A DNA stretch of 64,000 nt, taken from assembly GCF_000768685.1 (NCBI RefSeq), contig NZ_AVPK01000003.1, forward strand, positions 248,001 through 312,000, written 5' to 3'. Shown here piece after piece: positions 28,305 through 36,212 of the stretch (position 1 is its first letter; each line of letters opens with the position of its first letter). Source of the DNA: Knoellia subterranea KCTC 19937. GTDB taxonomy: Bacteria; Actinomycetota; Actinomycetes; Actinomycetales; Dermatophilaceae. The notes under the pieces were generated by a model. It worked only from the letters and a program-made list of their open reading frames with translations, made no database searches and was not told the origin of the DNA. The translations under genes and the position numbers were made by a program.

Positions 28305-30169
28305 GTGCCCTGACTGTCTCCCACTGGCTCGTCGGACTACCCGTGCTCGCCGCCCTGGCGACGCTGGCGCTGCGTCGCACCCCGCACCTCGCCGCCCTCG
28401 TCGCGGTGCTCGCCTCGCTGGCGTCCGTCGTCCTCGCGACCATCGGCCTCTTCGTGGCGCCGACCCGTTTCCAGGGGATCATCCAGGTGCGCGAGCCGGT
28501 CCAGGTCGGCGGGATCGAGATGCCGTTCGAGCTCGGCGCCGGACCCGCGACGGCCGCCGTCGCCGCAGTGGTCGCCCTCGTGGCCGCCGCCGTCCTCGTC
28601 TTCACCCGCTGGTACCTCGAGGACGACGACCGCCTCGCCCAGTTCGCCGCGACCGTCTCCCTCTTCACGGCGGCGATGATGCTCGTCGTCCACGCCCGCG
28701 ACCTCGTCCTCACCCTCATCGGTTGGGAGGTCATGGGGTGGTGCTCCTACCTCCTCATCGGCCACTGGTCCCGCAAGGAATCGGCGCGCCGCGCGGCATA
28801 CAAGGCCTTCATCGTCACCCGCGTCGCCGACATCGGCTTCGTCCTCGGCATCGTCGGGCTCGTCGCCGGTGCGGGGTCGACGGGTCTCGACGCCGTCATC
28901 GACGCCTGGAGCGGCCCGGACACGCCGGCCACGCCCGCCGTCCGCTCGGCACTCCTCGCGCTCGTCGTCATCGGCGTCCTCGGCAAGTCCGCCCAGTTCC
29001 CGTTCCAGGACTGGCTGCCCGATGCCATGGAGGGCCCGACCCCTGCCTCCGCGCTCATCCACGCCGCCACCATGGTCGCCGCCGGAACGGTCGTTCTCGC
29101 CCAGCTCTTCCCCGTCCTCGTGCATGCCGACGGCGCACGCTGGCTGCTCGGTATCGCGACCGCCGTGACGATGGTCGGCGCGGCTGCACTCGCCCTGGGA
29201 CAGTCCGACCTCAAGCGACTCCTCGCGTGGTCCACGGTCAGCCAGGTCGCCATCATGCTTTCGGCGCTCGCGACGGCCACCGAGGAGATCGGACCCGACC
29301 CGGCGCTGTTCCACATGTGGTCGCACGCGGTCTTCAAGTCGCTCCTCTTCCTCACCATCGGCTGGCTGTCCGTCGTCGCGGGGTCGACCCTCGCGGTGGC
29401 GCTGCGCGGTGCGGGCAACGTCCACCAGCTCGCCCGCGTGGCGTGGCTGTTCGGTCTCCTCGCGCTCGCCGGTGCGCCCTTCGTCGTCGGTGGGTTGTCG
29501 AAGGAGCACGTCCTCGTCACCGCCTATGAGGGGGCGATCGGGTCCGGCGGTCCGGGCGTCATCGTCCTTGCCGCGCTCCTCGTGACCGTGGTCCTCACCG
29601 CCGCCTATGCCATGCGCGCGCACCTCGTCGTCACCGCGCCGCTCGAGCGCGCCGAACCTTCGGCTGCCGGCGACGACCACCCCTCGGGTATGCCGTCCGA
29701 CGCGGTTCTCGCGGCGCTGGCCGTTCTCACTGTGCTCACCGTGGTCGGTGGGTTGATCCTCATCACGGGCCTCTTCGACATCCACCGCGCCTCTCAGTGG
29801 TGGATGCTCCTTACTCTGCTCCTCATCAGTATCGGTGCCGGGGTCTCGTGGCTCGCCCGCAGTTCGGGCGACCCGCGGGATGCGTTCGTCCGGACCCGGC
29901 GCCATCGCGCCCTGGCCGATCGGGGACTCGGCTTCGACACGGCATACCGGCGTCTGATCGCCGACCCGGTGCTGGGACTGGCCCGGGTCGTCGCGTTCCT
30001 CGACCGTGAGGTCGTCGACGGCTACGTCCGCGGTGCGGCCGCGTCTGCCGGGATCGCTGGTTGGTTCGCCGAGCGAGGGCACCGACGCGAAGCCCCGTCG
30101 GCCGGCGTCGGCCTCGTTGCGCTCGGACTCATCGTCGCGGCCGGAACGGCGGTGCTGACATGGCGCTGA
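28301..30169 (+). CDS. nuoL: NADH-quinone oxidoreductase subunit L (second cluster)
   Basis: A 622-residue antiporter-like subunit. Marks are LTLIGWEVMGWCSYLLIGHW (conserved Glu), SAQFPFQDWLPDAMEGPTPASALIHAATMVAAG (broken helix), SDLKRLLAWSTVSQVAIM and the His-rich loop HMWSHAVFKSLLFLTIG. The C-terminus has the lateral-helix region and ends in a hydrophobic segment. GTG 28301 overlaps nuoK. Length is normal for the family. Confidence 0.95.
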   Translation: MSALTVSHWLVGLPVLAALATLALRRTPHLAALVAVLASLASVVLATIGLFVAPTRFQGIIQVREPVQVGGIEMPFELGAGPATAAVAAVVALVAAAVLVFTRWYLEDDDRLAQFAATVSLFTAAMMLVVHARDLVLTLIGWEVMGWCSYLLIGHWSRKESARRAAYKAFIVTRVADIGFVLGIVGLVAGAGSTGLDAVIDAWSGPDTPATPAVRSALLALVVIGVLGKSAQFPFQDWLPDAMEGPTPASALIHAATMVAAGTVVLAQLFPVLVHADGARWLLGIATAVTMVGAAALALGQSDLKRLLAWSTVSQVAIMLSALATATEEIGPDPALFHMWSHAVFKSLLFLTIGWLSVVAGSTLAVALRGAGNVHQLARVAWLFGLLALAGAPFVVGGLSKEHVLVTAYEGAIGSGGPGVIVLAALLVTVVLTAAYAMRAHLVVTAPLERAEPSAAGDDHPSGMPSDAVLAALAVLTVLTVVGGLILITGLFDIHRASQWWMLLTLLLISIGAGVSWLARSSGDPRDAFVRTRRHRALADRGLGFDTAYRRLIADPVLGLARVVAFLDREVVDGYVRGAAASAGIAGWFAERGHRREAPSAGVGLVALGLIVAAGTAVLTWR

Positions 30170-31659
30170 TCGCGATGCTCGTCGTTCCGGGTGCCGTCGG
30201 GCTGTGGCTCATGACCGGTGGTCGTGCCCTCGATGTGGCCACGGCCCGCGTCATCGCCCTCGTCGCCGCTGTCGTCGGTGGCGCGGCGGCCGTCGTCGCG
30301 AGCGCACAGCGGCCGGTCATCGACCGCGCCTGGATCCCTGACCTCGGCGTGCGGTGGCACTTCGAGATCGACGGGATCAGCGCACCCCTCGTGGCCCTCA
30401 CGGCCGTGATCGGAGTCCTCGTCGTCGCTCACGCGTGGGCGGAGCAGCCGTGGCTCGACGCGTCCGGAGGGGAGCGGGGGAGTGCGGCGACCTATCTCGG
30501 CGCCCTGTTGCTCGTGGTGACCGGAGCCTTTGCGGCCTTCTCGGCGCGAGACGCGGTCCTGTTCTTCATCGCGTTCGAGGTCGTGCTCGTGCCGATGTGG
30601 GTGCTCATCGGCCGCTATGGCGACCCGCACAGCGAGGCGAAGCGGGCCGATGCGTCCGCGCGGTTCATCCTCTATACCGCCATCGGTTCGACCCTCATGC
30701 TCGTCGGGATCCTGCTGCTCGTGTGGCAGGCGGGAACGGCCGACTTCGCCGAACTCCCCGCGGCCGCAGCGGACCTCTCCCTCGGCCAGCAGACCCTGAT
30801 CGCAACGCTGCTCACGCTCGGACTCGCCGTCAAGGTCCCCGTCTTCCCACTCCACACGTGGCTGCCCGCGGCGCACACGACGGCGCCCACCGCAGGCTCG
30901 GTGCTGCTCGCCGCGGTCCTCCTCAAGCTCGGCACCTATGGCCTCGTGCGGCTGCCGTTGGCGAACGTGCCCGACGGCTTCTCGCGCATCGCACCAGTGC
31001 TCGCCATCGCGGGCGTCATCGGCATCCTCTGGGGCGGACTGATCTGCCTCGTCGAACGCGACCTCAAGCGACTCATCGCCTTCTCGTCCGTCGCGCACAT
31101 GGGCTTCGTCGTGCTCGCACTGGCGTCCGGCACCGAGACCGGGGTGCAAGCGGCCCTCATCGGCAACATCGCCCACGGCGTCATCTCGGCGCTGCTCTTC
31201 GTCATCGTCGGCGGCCTCAAGCACCGATGGGGATCGGTCGACCTGGCCATCGTCCGACCGGCACTGCGCGAAGTGTCGCCACGGCTGGGGTTCGCGCTCA
31301 TCCTCGGGTTGGCCGCAGGCCTGGGTCTGCCGGGACTGGCCGGCTTCTGGGGCGAGTTCGTCGCCCTCGTCGCTCCGTGGAATCCCGCTCAGCACACCGG
31401 AATCCTGCGCACCTGTGCCGTCATCGCCGCGGTCGGCGCGGCCCTCGCCGCGGCGTATTCGCTGCGCGTCGCTCGCATCGTCTGGGTGGGCGACGAGGTC
31501 TCGGCCGACGCGCCCCACCGGGCCGCTGACACGCGCGGGCTGGAACTTGCCGTCGTCGCCGTCCTCGGCGCTGCCGTCGTCGCCATCGGTGTCGCGCCCG
31601 TGATCGTCTGGTCGGTCACCGCTGACGCCGTCTCCGCGCTCGTGGGAGGAGCCCCATGA
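30160..31659 (+). CDS. nuoM: NADH-quinone oxidoreductase subunit M (second cluster)
   Basis: A 499-residue antiporter-like subunit, clearly diverged from the copy at 63. Marks are LFFIAFEVVLVPMWVLIGRYG, AVKVPVFPLHTWLPAAHTTAPTAGSVLLAAVLLKLGTYG and ERDLKRLIAFSSVAHMGFVVLAL. ATG 30160 lies 10 bases inside the end of nuoL. It overlaps nuoN by 4 bases. Proton channel residues of the family appear present in both halves. Confidence 0.95.
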   Translation: MALIAMLVVPGAVGLWLMTGGRALDVATARVIALVAAVVGGAAAVVASAQRPVIDRAWIPDLGVRWHFEIDGISAPLVALTAVIGVLVVAHAWAEQPWLDASGGERGSAATYLGALLLVVTGAFAAFSARDAVLFFIAFEVVLVPMWVLIGRYGDPHSEAKRADASARFILYTAIGSTLMLVGILLLVWQAGTADFAELPAAAADLSLGQQTLIATLLTLGLAVKVPVFPLHTWLPAAHTTAPTAGSVLLAAVLLKLGTYGLVRLPLANVPDGFSRIAPVLAIAGVIGILWGGLICLVERDLKRLIAFSSVAHMGFVVLALASGTETGVQAALIGNIAHGVISALLFVIVGGLKHRWGSVDLAIVRPALREVSPRLGFALILGLAAGLGLPGLAGFWGEFVALVAPWNPAQHTGILRTCAVIAAVGAALAAAYSLRVARIVWVGDEVSADAPHRAADTRGLELAVVAVLGAAVVAIGVAPVIVWSVTADAVSALVGGAP

Positions 31660-33110
31660 CCCTGACGATGGACTGGGGTCTGCTGCTCCCGGCGCTCCTC
31701 CCTGTCGCCGCGCTCGCGCTGATCCTCGTGGTCGAGGCGATTGCCCCGACGGCGCGACCGGTGCTCGTGGTCCTCGCCGGCTTCGGCCTCGTCGCGGCGG
31801 CGGCCGAGACGATCCCGGGACTCGTCGGCGACGACGACCCACGGCTCACGCTCTGCACGCCGGCCCCCGACGGTCGATGCATGTGGGACGGGGGCGCGCT
31901 CACGAGCACGCTCCAGCTCGCCATCCTGCTGTCGACGCTGGCGGTGCTCGCCCTCATCTCGGTGCGCCGGGCCGGGGTCATCGAACTCGTGATGCTCCTC
32001 GCCTCGGCCTCCGGTGGCGTCGCGGTCGTGGCTGCGCGAGACCTCGGCACGTGGCTCATCACGCTCGAACTCGCCACCCTGCCCGTCATCGCCCTCGTCG
32101 CCTGGCGCGACCGCAGGGCGGCGGCCCACGGAGCCCTCACTCTCCTCACGACGTCGCTCGTGTCGTTCGGTCTGCTCGTCCTCGGCACTGCCCTGTGGGT
32201 CACGGCCACCGGCGACCCCACCCTCACCGGCGAGTCGCTCGCCACGGCGTGGGCCGTCCCCGAGCAGCGCACCCTGGCCGGTCTCGCCACCGTCGTGCTC
32301 CTGGCTGGTCTCGCCTTCAAGCTCTCGGCCGTCCCGTTCCACGCCTGGACCCCGACGACGCTCACGTCCGGCCCGCTCCCAATCTCTGCGCTGCTCGCGT
32401 CGTCGTCGAAGCTCGCCGCCATCGGCGCGCTCATCGTCGTGCTCGCGCCGTACGACGCGGTCGTCGACCTGTCACCGGGCCCGCACGTCGTCGTCGCCGC
32501 GCTCGTCATCCTCACCGTCGCATCGATGCTCACCGGCACCGTCATGGCGCTCCGCCAGACCGAGGTCGTGCGCCTGCTCGCGTGGTCAACCGTGGCCCAG
32601 GCCGGATGGATCCTGCTGCCCCTCACCGCCTTGACCGTCGCCGGTCGTCAGGCTGCCGCGGTCTACACCCTCGTGTATGCCGTGGCCGGCCTCGTCGCGT
32701 TCGCTGCGGTCCGCGCCATCCACGGAAGGCGAGTGGAGGACGGACGGGAGCTCACGGCATACACGGGTCTGTTCCGGCGCGACCCGCTCACGGGAGGGGC
32801 ACTCGCTCTGGCACTCCTCGTCCTCGCCGGACTGCCGCCCGGCGTCATCGGACTCGTCGCGAAGATCGTCGCGCTGCGCCCCGCCGTCTCCGCAGGGCTG
32901 TGGCCGGTCGCGGTCGTGGCCGTTGTTGCGGCCGTGCTCGGCATCGCGGTCTATGTGCGGTGGTTCGCGGTGCTGTTCGGTGAGCCGACGATCGATGCGC
33001 CGGCGCGTCCGGCCCAGCGTCGCGCGAGCCTCGGAGTCGCCCTCATCGGGTCGGCCGTCCTCGTCGTCGCCAGCGCGCTCCCGCAACTGCTCGTCGGCCT
33101 CGTCTCCTGA
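31656..33110 (+). CDS. nuoN: NADH-quinone oxidoreductase subunit N (second cluster)
   Basis: A 484-residue antiporter-like subunit. Marks are TWLITLELATLPVIALVAWRD, FKLSAVPFHAWTPTTLTSGPLPISALLASSSKLAAIGAL and QTEVVRLLAWSTVAQAGWILLPL. An unusual periplasmic loop near residues 55-80 contains two cysteines (LTLCTPAPDGRCMWDGG). It is the last nuo gene here; a GNAT gene begins on its stop codon rather than a prenyl synthase, unlike the main operon. Confidence 0.93.
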   Translation: MTLTMDWGLLLPALLPVAALALILVVEAIAPTARPVLVVLAGFGLVAAAAETIPGLVGDDDPRLTLCTPAPDGRCMWDGGALTSTLQLAILLSTLAVLALISVRRAGVIELVMLLASASGGVAVVAARDLGTWLITLELATLPVIALVAWRDRRAAAHGALTLLTTSLVSFGLLVLGTALWVTATGDPTLTGESLATAWAVPEQRTLAGLATVVLLAGLAFKLSAVPFHAWTPTTLTSGPLPISALLASSSKLAAIGALIVVLAPYDAVVDLSPGPHVVVAALVILTVASMLTGTVMALRQTEVVRLLAWSTVAQAGWILLPLTALTVAGRQAAAVYTLVYAVAGLVAFAAVRAIHGRRVEDGRELTAYTGLFRRDPLTGGALALALLVLAGLPPGVIGLVAKIVALRPAVSAGLWPVAVVAVVAAVLGIAVYVRWFAVLFGEPTIDAPARPAQRRASLGVALIGSAVLVVASALPQLLVGLVS

Positions 33111-33625
33111 TGCCGTCGACGACGATCCGGCTCGTGCGGCCGGACGACACCGACGCGCTCCTCGAGCACCTCGTTCGGGACCGCGGGGCGTTCGAGCGTT
33201 GGGAGCCGGCGCGCCCGGACGACTACTACACGCCGCTGGGCCAGCGGCAGCGAGTCGAGAGCTATCTCGAGGCCTTCGAGGCGGGACGCATGTGGCCCGG
33301 CGTGGTCCTCTCCGGCACGGAGGTCGCCGGCTTCATCACGGTGAGCGACATCCGGCGTGGCCCCTTCCAGGCTGGATCCGTCGGCTACTGGATCGGGACG
33401 AGCCACCAAGGGAAGGGTCACGCCCAGCGGGCGCTCGGCCGACTCCTCGACCTCATGGCCGGCGAGCTCGACCTGCACCGGGCCGAGGCGAGCACGGCCC
33501 TCGACAACGGTGCGTCGCACCGGGTGCTCGAGTCGCAGGGTTTCCGGCGCATCGGCACGTCGACCTCGTCGTTCCACGGACCGGAGGGGTGGCGCGACAG
33601 CGTTCTGTGGGAGCGCGTGCTCTGA
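33110..33625 (+). CDS. GNAT acetyltransferase, RimJ/RimL-like
   Basis: A 171-residue acetyl-CoA-dependent N-acetyltransferase. GSVGYWIGTSHQGKGHAQRALGRLLDLMAGELDLHRAEASTALDNGASHRVLESQGFRRIG contains motif A (the Q-G-x-G-x-A pyrophosphate loop) and motif B of the GNAT fold, in the arrangement of RimJ-type ribosomal-protein acetyltransferases. The ATG overlaps the nuoN stop (TGATG), so it is co-translated, but a link with complex I is not implied. Substrate unknown. Confidence 0.88.
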   Translation: MPSTTIRLVRPDDTDALLEHLVRDRGAFERWEPARPDDYYTPLGQRQRVESYLEAFEAGRMWPGVVLSGTEVAGFITVSDIRRGPFQAGSVGYWIGTSHQGKGHAQRALGRLLDLMAGELDLHRAEASTALDNGASHRVLESQGFRRIGTSTSSFHGPEGWRDSVLWERVL

Positions 33626-33679
33626 GAAACGTTCGCGATGGCCCGGAACGTGGGCCCGCGGGTCTGCGTTAATAGGAGC

Positions 33680-34570
33680 ATGCACAACCATTTCAACGGC
33701 CTGAAGACCGCTGGACTCTTCGGCCTCATCTGGGCTCTGTTCCTCGGTCTCGGCTGGGCTGCCGCGGTCTATTTCAACCGCAGCATCTTCATCGTGATCT
33801 TCGCGCTCATCGGTGTGGCGACGACGTTCTATTCGTACTGGAACAGCGACAAGCTGGCGATCAAGTCGATGCACGCCTACCCGGTGAGCGAGGCCGAGGC
33901 GCCGGCGATGTATCGCATCGTCCGCGAGCTCTCCACCAAGGCCGGGCAGCCGATGCCGCGCCTCTACATCTCGCCGACCGAGGCGCCGAACGCCTTCGCC
34001 ACTGGCCGCAACCCGCAGAACGCGGCGGTGTGCTGCACCCAGGGCATCCTCAACCTCCTCGACGAGCGCGAGCTGCGCGGCGTCCTCGGGCACGAGCTCA
34101 TGCACGTCTACAACCGCGACATCCTCACCGGCTCGGTGGCCGCGGCGATCGCCGGTGTCATCAGCACCGTCGGCCAGATGCTGTCCTTCGGCGCGATGTT
34201 CGGTGGCGGCAACCGCGACAACGACAACCCGGGTGGAGCGGTGGCCGGGCTCGCGATGGCCTTCATCGCGCCGATCGCGGCGATGTTCATCCAGCTCGCG
34301 ATCTCGCGCACCCGGGAGTACGACGCCGACGAGGACGGCGCCAAGCTGACCGGTGACCCGCTCGCGCTGGCATCGGCGCTCGGCAAGCTCGAGGCGGGTG
34401 TCTCGAGGGCCCCGCTGGCGCCGACGAAGGACGTCGTCAACGCGAGCCACATGATGATCGCGAACCCGTTCCGCGCCCAGGACATCTCGCGCCTCATGGC
34501 CACGCACCCGCCGATGGCCGATCGCATCGCGCGCCTCCAGGCCATGGCCACGGGCTACCGCGGCTACTGA
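33680..34570 (+). CDS. htpX: membrane zinc metalloprotease HtpX
   Basis: A 296-residue M48 protease for quality control of membrane proteins. Two N-terminal helices (LFGLIWALFLGLGWAAAVYF and FIVIFALIGVATTFYSYW) precede the zinc motif HELMH near residue 138; the third ligand is in TREYDADEDGAKLTGDP. A further helix pair lies near residues 155-215. ATG 33680 gives the actinobacterial N-terminus MHNHFNGLKTA; AGGAG is only one base upstream, an unusually short spacing. Confidence 0.93.
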   Translation: MHNHFNGLKTAGLFGLIWALFLGLGWAAAVYFNRSIFIVIFALIGVATTFYSYWNSDKLAIKSMHAYPVSEAEAPAMYRIVRELSTKAGQPMPRLYISPTEAPNAFATGRNPQNAAVCCTQGILNLLDERELRGVLGHELMHVYNRDILTGSVAAAIAGVISTVGQMLSFGAMFGGGNRDNDNPGGAVAGLAMAFIAPIAAMFIQLAISRTREYDADEDGAKLTGDPLALASALGKLEAGVSRAPLAPTKDVVNASHMMIANPFRAQDISRLMATHPPMADRIARLQAMATGYRGY

Positions 34571-34779
34571 CGCTTCACGGCCGGCTCACGGCCGGCTTCG
34601 CGCATCGCGCGGTGCCCACTTCGCGCGACTCCGCGCACCCACTCGGTGCGCGCTCAGTTGCTCCTTCGTCGCAAACGCACGCACCGAGTGGTGCGCTTCG
34701 TCGCGAACCCAGACACCGATCTGTGCGCTTCGTCGCAAACGCGCGCCTCCCGATGCGCTCCGTCTCGGCCCTCCAGAAG
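34571..34779. repeat. repeat-rich 209-bp gap after htpX
   Basis: No gene is seen. The gap holds a direct repeat TCACGGCCGGCT twice, a 12-bp stem CCACTCGGTGCG (34639-34650) with its complement (34680-34691), and three near copies of CTTCGTCGCRAAC (at about 34663, 34695 and 34727). It separates htpX from the convergent toxin gene and probably ends both transcripts. Confidence 0.6.
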
Positions 34780-35190
34780 CTAGAGCAGGGTGTAGGCCAC
34801 AGCGACGGCGTCGTAGGTGGCGGCTGCGCGTCGGTCCCGGGTGAGCAGCGTGAGCCCGTGGTGGGTCGCGGTCCGGCCGACGAGAGCGTCGTAGATCGCA
34901 CCCCCACGCAGGCCGCGGTCGGCGAGGGTCGTGACGAGCCCTGGGTGTTGGGAAGCGGGCAGCGTGACGACCTTGAGGGAGAGGGCTCCGAGGACGCTCG
35001 AAGCATCGGCAGCCGCGATCCGATGGGGGCTCGGAAGGCGGGTCAGGACGCTGAAGGTTTCGAGCAGGACGTGCGCGGGCACGTGGTCGACGGCGTCACG
35101 CAGTCGTGCCCGGCTCGGCTCGTGCTCGGCATGCCACGGGAGTAGCGCCGGGACCAGGACGCTCGTGTCACAGGCGATGCCAGCGGTCAA
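34780..35190 (-). CDS. PIN-domain toxin (VapC-like)
   Basis: A 136-residue putative ribonuclease. The fold is marked by IACDTSVLVPALLPWH (first acidic residue at position 8), the middle LLETFSVLTRLP with Glu, and IYDALVGRTATHHGLTLLTRDRRAAATY with the later acidic residues. The best start is TTG 35190, which overlaps the antitoxin stop (TTGA) as toxin-antitoxin pairs do. The antitoxin is of AbrB type. Expected role: growth inhibition by RNA cleavage when the antitoxin is degraded. Confidence 0.82.
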   Translation of the reverse strand: MTAGIACDTSVLVPALLPWHAEHEPSRARLRDAVDHVPAHVLLETFSVLTRLPSPHRIAAADASSVLGALSLKVVTLPASQHPGLVTTLADRGLRGGAIYDALVGRTATHHGLTLLTRDRRAAATYDAVAVAYTLL

Positions 35191-35435
35191 CGGCGCGTCG
35201 CTTCCAGCACGTCGCGAACGTCGTCGTCGGACAGCGAGGGGAGATCGTCGCTGCGGGGGACGAGTCGAGGGGGCCCGGACTCCGTGTCGAGGTCGACCTC
35301 GACCGGGGCCAGTTCGATCTGGATCAGTCCGTCGGTGAACACCACGTCGATGGCCCTCCCCGCCGTGAGCCCCATGCTGTCGCGCATCGCCTTGGGCACG
35401 ACGATGCGCCCCGCTGCGTCGATGGTGGTACGCAT
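35187..35435 (-). CDS. AbrB/MazE-type antitoxin of the PIN toxin
   Basis: An 82-residue protein with an N-terminal swapped-hairpin DNA-binding domain, MRTTIDAAGRIVVPKAMRDSMGL followed by GRAIDVVFTDGLIQIEL, and an acidic C-terminal tail (SDDLPSLSDDDVRDVLE) that would bind the toxin. It precedes and overlaps the toxin gene. The start codon lies inside a dyad, as expected for autorepression. Confidence 0.88.
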   Translation of the reverse strand: MRTTIDAAGRIVVPKAMRDSMGLTAGRAIDVVFTDGLIQIELAPVEVDLDTESGPPRLVPRSDDLPSLSDDDVRDVLEATRR

Positions 35436-35452
35436 GGCAGAAAAATACCACC
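35424..35452. promoter_or_regulatory. dyad over the antitoxin start codon
   Basis: GGTGGTA (35424-35430) and TACCACC (35446-35452) form a 7-bp dyad with a 15-bp spacer that includes the ATG and an A5 tract. It is the likely operator for autoregulation by the antitoxin-toxin complex. Confidence 0.5.
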
Positions 35453-35569
35453 GGGCGCCGACAAGAGGTCGGCGTCGGACTCTGGCCCGGGCGGGGGTGG
35501 AGTGACAGGCTGTGGATCGTGGTCCGGGACCGGGCCGTCGTGGCAGCAGCTCTTCACCAGGAGGTCAGC

Positions 35570-36136
35570 GTGGCGCGCAAGGTCGGATACATCGTCGGAA
35601 GCCTGTCCAAGGACTCCATCAACAGAGTCCTCAGTGCCTGCCTCATCGCGGTCGCGCCCGATGACCTCGACTTCACCGAGATCCCGATCGGCGACCTGCC
35701 CCTCTACAACCGTGACCTCGACGGCGACTACCCGGCGTCGGCGACAGCCCTCAAGGACGCCATCAACGCCTCCGACGCGATCCTCTTCATCACCCCGGAG
35801 TACAACCGCTCCATTCCCGGGCCGCTCAAGAACGCCATCGACTGGGCCTCCCGCCCGTGGGGTCAGAACTCCTTCGACCACATGCCGGCCGGTGTCATCG
35901 GCGCGTCCGTCGGAGCCATCGGCACCGCGGTGGGACAGCAGACGCTCCGGCTCTGCCTCAGCTTCTGCAACGCCCGGCAGATGACGGCGCCGGAGGCCTA
36001 CATCCAGTTCGACCCCGAGGTCTACCTCGCGAGTGGTGAGGTCACGGACGAGACCTCCAAGGAGTTCCTCACGTCCTACATGCAGGAGTTCCGTGACCAC
36101 GTCGAGCGAGTGCTCACCGTCCTGCCGCGCAACTGA
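35570..36136 (+). CDS. NADPH-dependent FMN reductase family protein
   Basis: A 188-residue flavodoxin-fold oxidoreductase. KVGYIVGSLSKDSINRVLS is the FMN-phosphate loop (G-S-x-R/K-x-x-S-x-N type), LPLYNRDLD and ILFITPEYNRSIPGPLKNAIDWASRP are the second and third flavin loops. GTG 35570 has AGGAGG five bases upstream, a perfect ribosome site; the longer frame lacks one. Probable role: quinone or azo/chromate-type reduction using NAD(P)H. The natural acceptor is not evident. Confidence 0.92.
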   Translation: MARKVGYIVGSLSKDSINRVLSACLIAVAPDDLDFTEIPIGDLPLYNRDLDGDYPASATALKDAINASDAILFITPEYNRSIPGPLKNAIDWASRPWGQNSFDHMPAGVIGASVGAIGTAVGQQTLRLCLSFCNARQMTAPEAYIQFDPEVYLASGEVTDETSKEFLTSYMQEFRDHVERVLTVLPRN

Positions 36137-36212
36137 ACTCAACTGACGGCGCTGCGATCGCGAGGCCTGCCATCGGCCCGGGCGACTCGCGAGGGTGTGA
36201 CACGATCGCGGC

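Noticed and set aside
28337-30082. 581-codon minus-strand open frame opposite nuoL
   Set aside because: Charge-rich shadow of a conserved membrane subunit; no recognisable domain.
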